In this document: positions 38,701-46,458 of the stretch, piece after piece
Layout of the letters: the number at the start of each line of letters is the position of its first letter
Position numbering within the stretch: position 1 is the stretch's first letter
NCBI GenBank assembly: GCA_023443625.1
Contig: JAEZTQ010000025.1
Location: forward strand, 1 to 58,285
Reading direction: 5' to 3'
Source: Bacillota bacterium
GTDB taxonomy: Bacteria; Bacillota_A; Clostridia; Lachnospirales; Lachnospiraceae
DNA length: 58,285 nt
Notes under the pieces: generated by a model
Told to the model about the DNA's origin: nothing
Databases searched by the model: none
The model's input: the letters and a program-made list of their open reading frames with translations, nothing else
Translations under genes and position numbers: made by a program

Positions 38701-38871
38701 GATTACAAGCACACCCATATGCTCCATCATCAAACAGAAATCAAATTGCTTTCCATTAATCTCACGATTGTAATAGCATACAATTTCATCTGGTAAATTA
38801 GATTCTATACATTCATATACCTTTTGTTCGCCCTTGTATGTTTCATCTTTAATATCCATCATCATAGCCAT
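35758..38871 (-). CDS. NERD-domain UvrD/AddA-like helicase
   Basis: This 1037-residue protein has an N-terminal NERD domain (about residues 10-130) with YKGEQKVYE, QFDFCLMM and GVLVIEVKGW, the D...ExK layout of PD-(D/E)XK nucleases. A superfamily 1 helicase follows: Walker A VVKAGAGTGKTYSM near residue 345, AMLTFTTEAATNMKSRL, motif II FVFIDEFQDVDDSQ, FIVGDLKQCIYRFRGA, and C-terminal ARILYVALTRAINKF. It starts 6 bases after the XRE regulator gene as the first enzyme gene of the operon. With the AddB-like protein it recalls AddAB end-processing enzymes, with the nuclease moved to an N-terminal NERD domain. Its role is probably degradation of DNA lacking, or detected by, the modification system. 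Confidence 0.8.
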   Translation of the reverse strand: MAMMMDIKDETYKGEQKVYECIESNLPDEIVCYYNREINGKQFDFCLMMEHMGVLVIEVKGWHLSNIIKVHNPDCIETTLYDEPVSSPKKQARSYKFALLNTFNNKYNVNPLIMDMVCYPFLSEADYKQCGLKVVSEPEFTLFRDDIENPTKFAMKIAGVYQKTNQPVYDKLVGEVYKTCRLHFESSIEQQEDANIDPYSELRVYGSDIGITDIDEIIKAYFKGVKQTVFLCNKEGVQQIAQNIYSKFNSDGIYLKGRNFIINSNQENKIKNFEEYIGFFNFEVFYIENLKDCVDGNIVIENGKFSDDELKIVSLIADKSKFNLQQYLVEHAPIKKNIVVKAGAGTGKTYSMISRISYICHQSSGANILDVKNEIAMLTFTTEAATNMKSRLKQAFMNYFVLTREKKYLEMISGIENMRISTIHSFSNLVIKDTSLPLGIGVDFATVSGNFQKQKIFDKYFNEYLKKKNDEEAMFFGTIPGSMYEFRKLLLRFSDMLYNKGYDIKEATEDVFGSPVSEIPYMKEIIQDVIIATEKEYSEYLYENNSVSLVEYMLYLNKCVNDDSFNKNLYQYKFVFIDEFQDVDDSQIVAFLEMQKKLEFKFFIVGDLKQCIYRFRGATMDAFKKMGCDSDEWKDYTLNINYRTDRRLLDKFAVLFNSLGDKKLIPYVEPGDRLVGVNENTSMGNCDLIEVYQYTKDDEKEDVVYKKLFEIIKERKSVIESSESFDKLSNAEKTIAVLVRTNYQIASILRKARNQEDIMIESDSNGDLYKLQSSIDLCKLTSALSNPRNPVYLFDLLLSNNVNIKFPVEKLVKLNEQEKMDYLVNCLDQFYLNTLGLTWAQLVFEIQSKPVLMVMRKIYDATKPWKKYSLDEAKQAHYRSNYDLVFEDLSKEGKYSYLTLDSINESLHILINMGSEKTSRSVSDGGDYVKIICTTVHKSKGLEYDTVIMPITTDSIDTMHRNGLDVTYVEGKVGYCISVDGESMANEYFYTEDELDEIEMEEARILYVALTRAINKFCWFDKTDSKGNTWGKLLEEM

Positions 38872-38877
38872 AGTAAG

Positions 38878-39123
38878 TTACCTCTGTTCTCCATCCTGAA
38901 TTATTTCATCACTAATTTCATCATCTGGAACATATTCCATTATTTGTCCATAATCAGCATCTAATGCCTTACAAATTCTACTTAAAATTGCCATAGCAAC
39001 ATATTCATTTTTTCTCAATTTTGTCATTGTATTTGGTGCAATGTCCGCTTTTTTTCGTAAGTCTGCTTTACTCATTTCATAATCAACCAATAGTTTCCAT
39101 AATCTTTTATAAGATACTGCCAT
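38878..39123 (-). CDS. XRE-family regulator of the defence operon
   Basis: This 81-residue protein is little more than a helix-turn-helix: YKRLWKLLVDYEMSKADLRKKADIAPNTMTKLRKNEYVAMAILSRICKALDADYGQIMEYVPD, typical of short XRE regulators (YozG/DUF739-like), with an acidic tail. The ATG at 39123 has GGAGG 5 bases upstream; an ATG 7 codons earlier has none. As the first gene of the 24-kb operon with TTGCGA repeats over its own promoter, it probably represses the whole effector block and itself. Such control would delay the effector genes until the dnd genes, which have their own promoter, have modified the host DNA. Confidence 0.8.
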   Translation of the reverse strand: MAVSYKRLWKLLVDYEMSKADLRKKADIAPNTMTKLRKNEYVAMAILSRICKALDADYGQIMEYVPDDEISDEIIQDGEQR

Positions 39124-39182
39124 AAGAACCTCCACATAAAGCAAAATATCATTAATAAGTTATTCTAATTTCACTATCATAG

Positions 39183-39234
39183 ATTATATCACTATAGTAT
39201 CAAAATCGCAATCAATATTCGCAAGTTTTTGCGA
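39183..39234 (-). promoter_or_regulatory. Promoter and TTGCGA-repeat operator of the defence operon
   Basis: On the minus strand TTGCGA (39211-39206) and TATAAT (39188-39183) are 17 bases apart. The TTGCGA of the -35 box is repeated 13 bases upstream (39224-39219) and again inverted (39234-39229), so the two upstream copies form the dyad TCGCAAAAACTTGCGA. Three copies over a promoter point to cooperative binding by a repressor, most simply the XRE protein encoded 60 bases downstream. The 39235-39446 stretch further upstream shows no gene. Confidence 0.7.
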
Positions 39235-39446
39235 TACATTAAATACATTTCTACATATCTTCTCGAGTTGTGAACCGTATTAAATCAAACATATATTTTA
39301 AGGGACATATATTTTAAAACAGAAAATAAAGGAAAATATTTATATTAGCTATTGTACTTATTATCACTTGTTCTTTTTCTGATGTTAAATATATTCTTAA
39401 AGTGAGTCCTTCTGGTAGGTTCACTATGAACCTCACCTCAATCCAC

Positions 39447-39489
39447 AAAAAACACGTAATTTCCCCTTGGTGGGAAATACGTGTTTTTT
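39447..39489. terminator. Bidirectional terminator between conjugation and defence modules
   Basis: AAAAAACACGTAATTTCCC (39447-39465) pairs with GGGAAATACGTGTTTTTT (39472-39489), with a single bulged A. The stem is flanked by A and T runs and so works in either direction. It ends the long conjugation transcript arriving from the right and isolates the defence operon from it. Confidence 0.8.
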
Positions 39490-39519
39490 CATGCTCCTTA
39501 ATCTATATATTATTAAAAA

Positions 39520-39780
39520 TTACCCTATAATTAAAAAATATCTATTAGAGGAATTGCTTCCATTCTCTCTATAACGTGATTCTTTTCTAAGCAAACCACA
39601 ACGGATTAAATCGGCTATAGCTCTCTTTACTGTACTCCTTGACATCGATGTATCTTTTGCAATAGTATTAATTGCTGGCCAGCACTCACCCTTTGCATCA
39701 CACCTATCTTTTAGATACATATACACACACTTAGCACGAGATGGAAGTTCCTCTTTATAAATTCTCCCAAAAAAGCTCAA
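39520..39780 (-). CDS. HTH_36-type helix-turn-helix protein
   Basis: In this 86-residue protein the segment SRAKCVYMYLKDRCDAKGECWPAINTIAKDTSMSRSTVKRAIADLIRCGLLRKESR is a winged helix of the HTH_36/RepA-N kind (LexA/GntR-like, with WPS-type turn). The start is a TTG at 39780 preceded by GGGGGTATTTCA. Small proteins of this type often close the conjugation operon just downstream of the coupling protein in clostridial elements. A role as a local regulator or replication accessory is inferred. It lies 12 bases after the VirD4 gene and before the bidirectional terminator. Confidence 0.7.
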   Translation of the reverse strand: MSFFGRIYKEELPSRAKCVYMYLKDRCDAKGECWPAINTIAKDTSMSRSTVKRAIADLIRCGLLRKESRYRENGSNSSNRYFLIIG

Positions 39781-39792
39781 TGAAATACCCCC

Positions 39793-41640
39793 TTATGTCC
39801 TTAGTATTGGTTTACGTTTTGGATCTACTTTACTTCCATCTGCTTGTTCATGCCCAGGAGTATGAAGTATACCTCCTTGTCTCTTTACCGTGGATTCGGT
39901 AGTTTCTTCTTCATCTATTGCATCAGTCATATGCTGACAAAGAACATTTTCTTCTAAGGTCTGCTTGTCGGCATAGCGTACCTTACGATGGGACTTTTCC
40001 TCCATTTCATATGGCTTATCGAAAGTAATCCCCCAATCTAAAAACAATCGAAGTTTTGCTTGCATTGGATGTACACCTGTTTTCATAATTACAAAGTTTC
40101 CTTTAGGCAAGGATTTTAACTCATCTGCCATAAGTAGTGGTCGCTCAATCATCTGTAAACTTTGAGAGGGATCATTTTTCCCTCTGCTGATGCTTCCACT
40201 CATAACTGTTCTACTGCCAAGTGCTTTAGATAACACCTGAGCTGTTTCTGAATTTGGTGCAAACCCTCCAAATATAGTGAGTTGACAGTTATCAGTTATA
40301 ATCTCACTACCTTCTTTTCCATAGTTTTTATCAAGCTGTGCAAAGGATTGAATGATTGGTACAATAGAAATTCTTCTTGATCTCCCTGCACTAAGCATCA
40401 TTTCGAAGGATTCTATCTTTGGGATAGTACCTATTTCGTCTGCATATATCATCACACGATTAGGAAGCTTACCACCATTTTCATCCGCTACTGTTAACAT
40501 TTCACGGTAGAATTGTTGCAAAAATAAACTGACCATGAAATACTTTGTATTATCTTCTTCCGGGAGTATAAGAAAGATTGCAGATTTTTCGTAGCAGAAA
40601 CTTTCCGCATCAATTGTTGTATCAAAGCACAATATCTGCTCCATTTCAGAATCAAGAAATGCATTGAGTCTTGAAAGTACTGTAGAAAGAACAGAAGCCA
40701 TTGCCTGCTCTGCTGAATTAAGAGCCGCACCAGCAAACCATCTAGCTTTATGATCAGGAGGAAGTTTATCCATCAATAATTGAAACTGGCTTTTCCCTTT
40801 CACCTTGCTTGGTGCCATTAAATCCTGGACCAATTTAAACACACTTATGATATGTCTTGTATCTATTACATGTCCATCTTCCTCAGTAGGTGGGAGATAT
40901 TCTGCTATAAGCAAAATAACTGCTGTCAGAAGTCCTTCTGCAGCATCATAGAAGAATGCATTTTGTCCATAAGCTGAACTGTCACCACCTAAATTTATGA
41001 TTGTCTTTGAAATTATCTTTGCATATTTTTCTGCCTTGGCTCTTGCAGATAGATTATTGTTATTCTCTCTATATGCATCCATATACTTATTTACTAAATG
41101 TAGAAGGTTATTTCCATCACTGCGTGTGGGATTTCTTAAATCAATGACTGCAACTTTATATCCATAATTCTCTTTTGCTATAGTTCCATAGTTTCTAGCT
41201 AAATCTCCCTTTGTATCAGTGGTTATAAAACTCATCCCACTCGCACATGCATATTCTAAATTTGGATATAGAAAATAAGCTGTTTTACCAACCCCTGCTG
41301 CACCAATCATAAGACAGTGAACATCTCCTGTATCTACAAGACCTACAATATCTCCTTTATTTCCTTTACATCCGACCACTAACCCCTGTATCAAATTACC
41401 ACTCTCATCACGTGGAAGATTCTTACCCTTTCTCCATTGTGATACTTTAAAAGGAATATGCTCATATGTTTTAATAATTTCCTTTTGCGTAGCAAAACGA
41501 GCAACTCCATGTTGACCATCACCTACAGTTTTAGATTTGATTCTATTTAAGGAATAATAATGAGCAAGTAAAGACAACCCACCAATAACTAAAAACATTA
41601 TGGAACCAACTCCTATCAATAAAAACACCTGTGATTGCAT
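39793..41640 (-). CDS. VirD4/TraG-family conjugative coupling protein
   Basis: This 615-residue type IV coupling protein has an N-terminal membrane segment (QVFLLIGVGSIMFLVIGGLSLL), Walker A MIGAAGVGKTAYF near residue 120, SFITTDTKGDLARNYG, and Walker B-like VMIYADEIGTIP followed by MLSAGRSRRISIVPIIQSFAQL. It is a hexameric ATPase at the inner face of the membrane that brings the relaxase-DNA complex to the secretion channel. The start at 41640 follows GGAGG by 8 bases; the upstream in-frame ATG contains that site. It lies 56 bases after the primase-like gene. Confidence 0.9.
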   Translation of the reverse strand: MQSQVFLLIGVGSIMFLVIGGLSLLAHYYSLNRIKSKTVGDGQHGVARFATQKEIIKTYEHIPFKVSQWRKGKNLPRDESGNLIQGLVVGCKGNKGDIVGLVDTGDVHCLMIGAAGVGKTAYFLYPNLEYACASGMSFITTDTKGDLARNYGTIAKENYGYKVAVIDLRNPTRSDGNNLLHLVNKYMDAYRENNNNLSARAKAEKYAKIISKTIINLGGDSSAYGQNAFFYDAAEGLLTAVILLIAEYLPPTEEDGHVIDTRHIISVFKLVQDLMAPSKVKGKSQFQLLMDKLPPDHKARWFAGAALNSAEQAMASVLSTVLSRLNAFLDSEMEQILCFDTTIDAESFCYEKSAIFLILPEEDNTKYFMVSLFLQQFYREMLTVADENGGKLPNRVMIYADEIGTIPKIESFEMMLSAGRSRRISIVPIIQSFAQLDKNYGKEGSEIITDNCQLTIFGGFAPNSETAQVLSKALGSRTVMSGSISRGKNDPSQSLQMIERPLLMADELKSLPKGNFVIMKTGVHPMQAKLRLFLDWGITFDKPYEMEEKSHRKVRYADKQTLEENVLCQHMTDAIDEEETTESTVKRQGGILHTPGHEQADGSKVDPKRKPILRT

Positions 41641-41696
41641 TACATTAACCTCCATTTCTTAAATGTCTTAAGTAAATTAAAACTGTCCAATAGTTT

Positions 41697-43106
41697 TTAT
41701 GACATCATCATTAACTGTTTTTGCTCTTGCTTTTGTTGCTGCATCACAATAGTAATAATTGCCTTTAAGCAATGTCCAGCAATAGTTTCATATCTTCTGG
41801 CAATATCTTTCTTTTCATTTTCACAAATAACACCCTGCTGTTTTCCAATTTGCTCAAGTTCTTTTTGTATATCTAATAAGCGATTATTAAGTTTGCTACG
41901 ATTTTCATACGCCTTGAATCCGTCATGTAATCCTGTAAGCAATTTGTCCGTTTCTGAAGGATAGCCCATCTGTCTGTATTCATTGGATGCAAGGCATAAA
42001 GAAAGAGCAGACAATTGTTTTAAATTTTCAACCATCTGCTCTGTATCATCAGTATTACATTTTTTAAATAAGGTATTTAGTTTTGAAGGTGAATTGTCGC
42101 TCTTATCAGTTTCAATAATATATTCTCTAATTTCAGAGCAGCTCTCATCACGAATAATATATTGTGGGTGTTCCTCCGATGGAATTGCATGGAGGTTGAA
42201 GCTTTCTTTAATATCTTCATTCCAGTCCTTGCATTTAGAAAGCAATCTGCTACATTTAATTCCTTTCTTAGAAAGCAAATCCTGAAACTTTTCACTTGAT
42301 TCAATCCCAGCAGTATCATAGTCTAAACATAATATTACCTGATTTAAACTAGGATTATTTTCAATCATTTTTAGCATTGCTTGTTCCGATACTCCACATA
42401 ATGCAACATAGCTGTGTTCTTGCCAATTGGTGTTTTTATAGATTGTAATGAAAGATAGCATATCAATAGGTGCTTCAAATACATAAAGCCTATTGCTTAT
42501 TCCTGTGTAATGAAAGCTATAACAAGGATTGCTACTCTCTACATTACCTTTAAAGCTTTTACCATTAGAATATATGCCACGTTTATGAGCATGACAAGGA
42601 ACTCCATTTTCATCATAACCTACAAATACTGCATTATGATACTCTTTTGTTTTATCTGCTGACTGTTCACAGCTTTCATATAGTAATTTTTTCTTAGCGA
42701 AGAAACTTACCACATCACGGTCAATATAACGATTTTTAATAAGATATGCAAAAACTTTTCGCATATCTGAATTCTTTGGTGGTAGTTCAAAGGGGTTTTG
42801 TTCCTTTTTCTTTATTTCTTTTGCCTTACTGTATACTTCACCTTGCTCACCTCCAAGAAGCTTCATTACCGCCTCTGGAAAAGATAAACCATAAAAGCTT
42901 TGTACAAAATCAATAGCAAGACCTCCCTGCTCTAATGCATGATCATACCATTCATTACCTCTAATTGTTATACTATTGTCACTTGCAAGCCTTTTTTCTC
43001 TACCCGATGGCAAAAGTTTCTCACCTTGTCTTTGTAAAAATTCTACAAGGTCAACTGCATTGGCTCTTTGCTTTTGCTCTTCTGTAAAATGAATGTAAGT
43101 ACCCAT
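41697..43106 (-). CDS. DUF3991/TOPRIM primase-like protein
   Basis: This 469-residue protein has an N-terminal CHC2-like region without a full zinc motif (ANAVDLVEFLQRQGEKLLPSGRE ... WYDHALEQGGLAIDFVQSFYG), a DUF3991 segment and a TOPRIM domain (LYVFEAPIDMLSFITIY, YVALCGVSEQAMLK, VILCLDYDTAGIESSEKF) whose Glu and DxD are present. A helical tail follows. Proteins of this type are standard in clostridial conjugative elements and probably prime the transferred strand in the recipient. GGAGGTGCTT precedes the ATG at 43106; the longer frame has no site. Confidence 0.85.
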   Translation of the reverse strand: MGTYIHFTEEQKQRANAVDLVEFLQRQGEKLLPSGREKRLASDNSITIRGNEWYDHALEQGGLAIDFVQSFYGLSFPEAVMKLLGGEQGEVYSKAKEIKKKEQNPFELPPKNSDMRKVFAYLIKNRYIDRDVVSFFAKKKLLYESCEQSADKTKEYHNAVFVGYDENGVPCHAHKRGIYSNGKSFKGNVESSNPCYSFHYTGISNRLYVFEAPIDMLSFITIYKNTNWQEHSYVALCGVSEQAMLKMIENNPSLNQVILCLDYDTAGIESSEKFQDLLSKKGIKCSRLLSKCKDWNEDIKESFNLHAIPSEEHPQYIIRDESCSEIREYIIETDKSDNSPSKLNTLFKKCNTDDTEQMVENLKQLSALSLCLASNEYRQMGYPSETDKLLTGLHDGFKAYENRSKLNNRLLDIQKELEQIGKQQGVICENEKKDIARRYETIAGHCLKAIITIVMQQQKQEQKQLMMMS

Positions 43107-43323
43107 AAGCACCTCCTTGTTTATCTTTCTATTTTTATTTTTCAATCGTCTATCCTCTTTTTTTATAATTTCATATACAAAAAATAGCCTTTCATTTGAA
43201 AGACTGTAGTTTTTATGTTCTATTTATTTTTTCCATACTCTCCTACTATAATTTGCAGTTTTCTGCATTCTACATCAGTCCTGCTTAATTATTAATCTAT
43301 ATTCTATAATCATTATTTATATT

Positions 43324-44043
43324 TCATATACATTCAGAAAATAGCCTAAGTAGATAGTCTCTGCGTACTTGGGATATCGTAATGTCCCTAAGATCATTTT
43401 TCAAACTTACTATAATTTCTTTTTTTGTTGTAGAATCATTATCCGAAAGAAACATATTATAATCTTTAAGGTTTTTATTTTTTCTTTCGTAATCAATATC
43501 TTTTTTTAATAATATCGTAGGAGACAAATTTCGACATATTACCATATATTCTCTTGCAGCATATGCTAAACTTAAAGCTCCCCATCTACTTGGTACTAAG
43601 GTATTTATTAGCGGAATTTCTTTTCGTGTATAATTAACATTATTTACAGTAATTGAACTACAATAATTTATATTTTGACTTACATTATAAATGGCTAAAT
43701 CTATCCAATCTGATAATCTAAAGATCGGCTTAATAAATAGAATGTTTTCATTATTTATTAATAGTGCAGAAGTTTCATCCGAAATTTCCACATCTATATA
43801 TCCAATTTTGCTATATGATGTTGGATATTTCTCTATGAGTCTACAAGCTACATCTATATCATCTGTGAATGAAAATAAAATTCTTTTATGAATTGCTTTA
43901 TTCAAATTATGGCTAGGGATTATCTGACTATATATTTCATCTAAAACACAAATATTACTGATAAAATTTTGTCCGTTAGATAAAACTCTTTTATGACTGT
44001 TTAGAACTTTTTCATTCATGGGCATGGCTCTATATAGTCGCAT
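43324..44043 (-). CDS. Hypothetical cargo protein, possibly ADP-ribosyltransferase-like
   Basis: I do not recognise this 239-residue family with confidence. The N-terminus LYRAMPMNE followed by RILFSFTDDIDVACRLIEKY and KIGYIDVEIS has the spacing of an R ... S-T ... pattern seen in some ADP-ribosyltransferase-like or RES-type toxin folds, but the final Glu motif is not clear. The C-terminal third is charged and helical. It has GGGAGGATTG before the ATG. With the next upstream gene it interrupts the usual relaxase-to-primase order of the transfer module, so the two are probably cargo. Confidence 0.5.
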   Translation of the reverse strand: MRLYRAMPMNEKVLNSHKRVLSNGQNFISNICVLDEIYSQIIPSHNLNKAIHKRILFSFTDDIDVACRLIEKYPTSYSKIGYIDVEISDETSALLINNENILFIKPIFRLSDWIDLAIYNVSQNINYCSSITVNNVNYTRKEIPLINTLVPSRWGALSLAYAAREYMVICRNLSPTILLKKDIDYERKNKNLKDYNMFLSDNDSTTKKEIIVSLKNDLRDITISQVRRDYLLRLFSECI

Positions 44044-44113
44044 CCAACAATCCTCCCGCTATAAAATCTTAATAATAAATATATATTAATTACCATCCTT
44101 CTAGAAAGTATCT

Positions 44114-44614
44114 CTAAATATCAATATCATTTGTCTCAATCTTTGTATCTCCACCCAGTGCAGATGCTAATACAACAGTGACAATACCAACAGCCGTTGC
44201 ACCAACTACTGCCATCGTAGCAATGAACTTTTTATTCTCTGAGTCTTTTTCACCCATCAATCTTGAGATTTCAAGCATCTTATCAACGATATATTTTCTC
44301 TCTTCAAACGAAAGATTCTCATCATCAAGCTGTTTTTGTAAGACTTCAATTATAGATTTACATGAATCATAATAAGATTGCACACTTTCCCTATTTGACT
44401 CTAAACCTTTATCCAATGTATCTTTGTATCCAACCAACATTTCTTTTGCCGTATTGGAGAACTCCGGAAATTGCTCTAGTGCCTTCTTGGCCACCTCTGG
44501 ATCCATCTTATCTAGCATTGATGCCATAGTAATAACCTTATCTTTTGTAAGATGTCGAAAATCCTCAATATTCAATTTTCTTAATACTTTCTGTTCCGTT
44601 AATGGTCTGCCCAT
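44114..44614 (-). CDS. Hypothetical protein with a C-terminal membrane anchor
   Basis: This 166-residue protein has a helical, charged N-terminal region (about 1-130, with RESVQSYYDSCKSIIEVLQKQL and ERKYIVDKMLEISRLMGEKDSENKKF). One hydrophobic segment, FIATMAVVGATAVGIVTVVLAS (about 130-152), and a short acidic tail follow. It is probably a tail-anchored inner membrane protein facing the cytoplasm. GGAGGGGAGT precedes the ATG. It lies 70 bases before the 239-residue gene, and the two may be a functional pair, for example a defence or toxin-immunity unit carried by the element. The role is unknown. Confidence 0.55.
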   Translation of the reverse strand: MGRPLTEQKVLRKLNIEDFRHLTKDKVITMASMLDKMDPEVAKKALEQFPEFSNTAKEMLVGYKDTLDKGLESNRESVQSYYDSCKSIIEVLQKQLDDENLSFEERKYIVDKMLEISRLMGEKDSENKKFIATMAVVGATAVGIVTVVLASALGGDTKIETNDIDI

Positions 44615-44751
44615 AGTGACTCCCCTCCTTGAATAATAATAAATTCAAATTAATAAGTCTTTCAATTTGTCTTTTTTATTTTCATTATACAATGACTTGA
44701 TATCTTTTAAAACAACAACTTTATAAATAAACGTAACCCATCTTTTTAATT

Positions 44752-46452
44752 TTACAGTATCAACCCATGATCATCCCTCTTATGTCCCTGAACAACTTTC
44801 TTTTCTCTCAACTTCTTCATAAGCTTACTATCAATTTTAAGTCCTATCCCTGATGATCTAAACGGAATATTATCTTCAAATATTTTACTCATATGATGAA
44901 GCATTCTCGATGCTACAAGACAAACAGATGGATTATGGATCTTATCCATATTTTCAAGAAAAAACTTTGCATATTCATTTCCTTGTTCAGCGGATAAGGT
45001 AAAATACTCTTTAGCCATCCCTTTATCTTCTGATACATACCTTCCCAACAAGTATAGTTTTCCTAGCATATATTGTGCAAACTGATTCCCATTGTCAGAT
45101 GCTATCTCTAGAAACTTAACAGCTCTTTTTATATCTTCTTCATCGGGATTCTCTTCTTTAAGAATTACCTTTGCCTTGCCATAATAAAAAAGTGAACTTT
45201 TTGAATTTAAGTTTATTTTATCTAACTCTTGATTAATTACGTCTGTATCATATAAAAACAAATTATTTTTATCTATTTCTTCTATAATTATTTCATCAGC
45301 ATCATCAAGTTCTTCAAAAGTAATAACCCCTGTATTTAAATTATCCGCTTCCTTAATTATCATGTTCTTAATTGACTTAAATTCCTTTTGCTCCGATAAA
45401 GGTAGAGGCTCGGGTAAACTATCCATATAACTATGAAGTACCTCGTTGCGCATTTCATACCATAAATTATATGCCTTGCTTATTCTTTCGTCCTTAGACA
45501 GCTCATCTACAATGTCATCTACCATTCCTTTTAGCTGTGGCTGTAAATATCCATATTGCCTTTTCCCTTTAGTAAATTGTAAGCGTTCTGCAAGTTTTAT
45601 TAATTTCTCTTCAATTTTATTATTCTGTACCATACCGCTTTTCATTTCATAAATTAATTGCATCAGCACTTCTCTCGATTCATGTTTCAGCTCATCTCGT
45701 CTTTTACTTTGCTCTATATAAATTCCTTCTAATTCCTGACCAAAAATATTTTTTACTAATCCTGATTTCATTTTCTCAATACCTTTTTTAGTTAGATATC
45801 CTTCTTTAGAGTCTGTTGAATAACAAATCAAATGAACATGTGGATGATGCCCCTCATTATGAAATGCTGCATACCACCTAAAGTTCTCAGACTTTATCTT
45901 TAAAGACTCAGCAATATCTATGGCATAATAAGAAAGCATATTGTGCCAGCTTTCAGCATTATCATATCCTAGCCTAGTAGCATCTTCTCGTCTTAGAGAA
46001 ATAATTGGTGTCCATATGTTGCCTTTATGATTTGCAACTTCATCTGCAATCCTACTTAGAACCAGACTATCATCGCCACCAGTAAACAAACCATGCTTAC
46101 CCATTTTCTCTACTCTTGGTCTGTTTGCAATATAATCAACATAATTCTTCCGTTTACCAATTTTATCAACGTTTTGTTCTATTGCTATCCCAATAAATTC
46201 AGAAGCATTTTCTATTGTAGGATTACCAATATAGTCCTCATATTCAAACAGATTTTTAGTACTTGGAAACTCTTTTATTATCTGAACAATTATTTCCTCT
46301 TGCTTAATTGTAGATGAAAGATTTTTATCTTCAACTCGTATTCTTTCCACTCCATCTCTGGTCGCAATATAATTTACTAAATTTCCAAGATGAGCTGATG
46401 TATTTTCACTCCCACCTTTTAAATAAGGACATTTTAAAATAAGTCTTGGCAT
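44752..46452 (-). CDS. MobP-type relaxase with Sel1-like repeats
   Basis: This 566-residue conjugative relaxase starts MPRLILKCPYLKGGSENTSAHLGNLVNYIATRDGVER, the beginning of MobP3-like relaxases. The metal-binding histidine motif is AAFHNEGHHPHVHLICY near residue 205. The middle is helical. The C-terminal third contains Sel1-type repeats (AQYMLGKLYLLGRYVSEDKGMAKEYFTLSAEQGNEYAKFFL) that may contact partners. The protein nicks oriT, becomes covalently linked to the 5' end and is delivered with the strand by the VirD4/VirB4 machinery. It starts 6 bases after the ribbon-helix-helix gene. Confidence 0.85.
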   Translation of the reverse strand: MPRLILKCPYLKGGSENTSAHLGNLVNYIATRDGVERIRVEDKNLSSTIKQEEIIVQIIKEFPSTKNLFEYEDYIGNPTIENASEFIGIAIEQNVDKIGKRKNYVDYIANRPRVEKMGKHGLFTGGDDSLVLSRIADEVANHKGNIWTPIISLRREDATRLGYDNAESWHNMLSYYAIDIAESLKIKSENFRWYAAFHNEGHHPHVHLICYSTDSKEGYLTKKGIEKMKSGLVKNIFGQELEGIYIEQSKRRDELKHESREVLMQLIYEMKSGMVQNNKIEEKLIKLAERLQFTKGKRQYGYLQPQLKGMVDDIVDELSKDERISKAYNLWYEMRNEVLHSYMDSLPEPLPLSEQKEFKSIKNMIIKEADNLNTGVITFEELDDADEIIIEEIDKNNLFLYDTDVINQELDKINLNSKSSLFYYGKAKVILKEENPDEEDIKRAVKFLEIASDNGNQFAQYMLGKLYLLGRYVSEDKGMAKEYFTLSAEQGNEYAKFFLENMDKIHNPSVCLVASRMLHHMSKIFEDNIPFRSSGIGLKIDSKLMKKLREKKVVQGHKRDDHGLIL

Positions 46453-46458
46453 AGATTA

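Noticed and set aside
23423..38871. DptF/DptG/DptH restriction genes expected with dnd
   Set aside because: The large proteins are SNF2, RecQ-like and UvrD-like helicases plus a STAND/AAA-like ATPase; sizes and motifs do not fit the DptFGH set.
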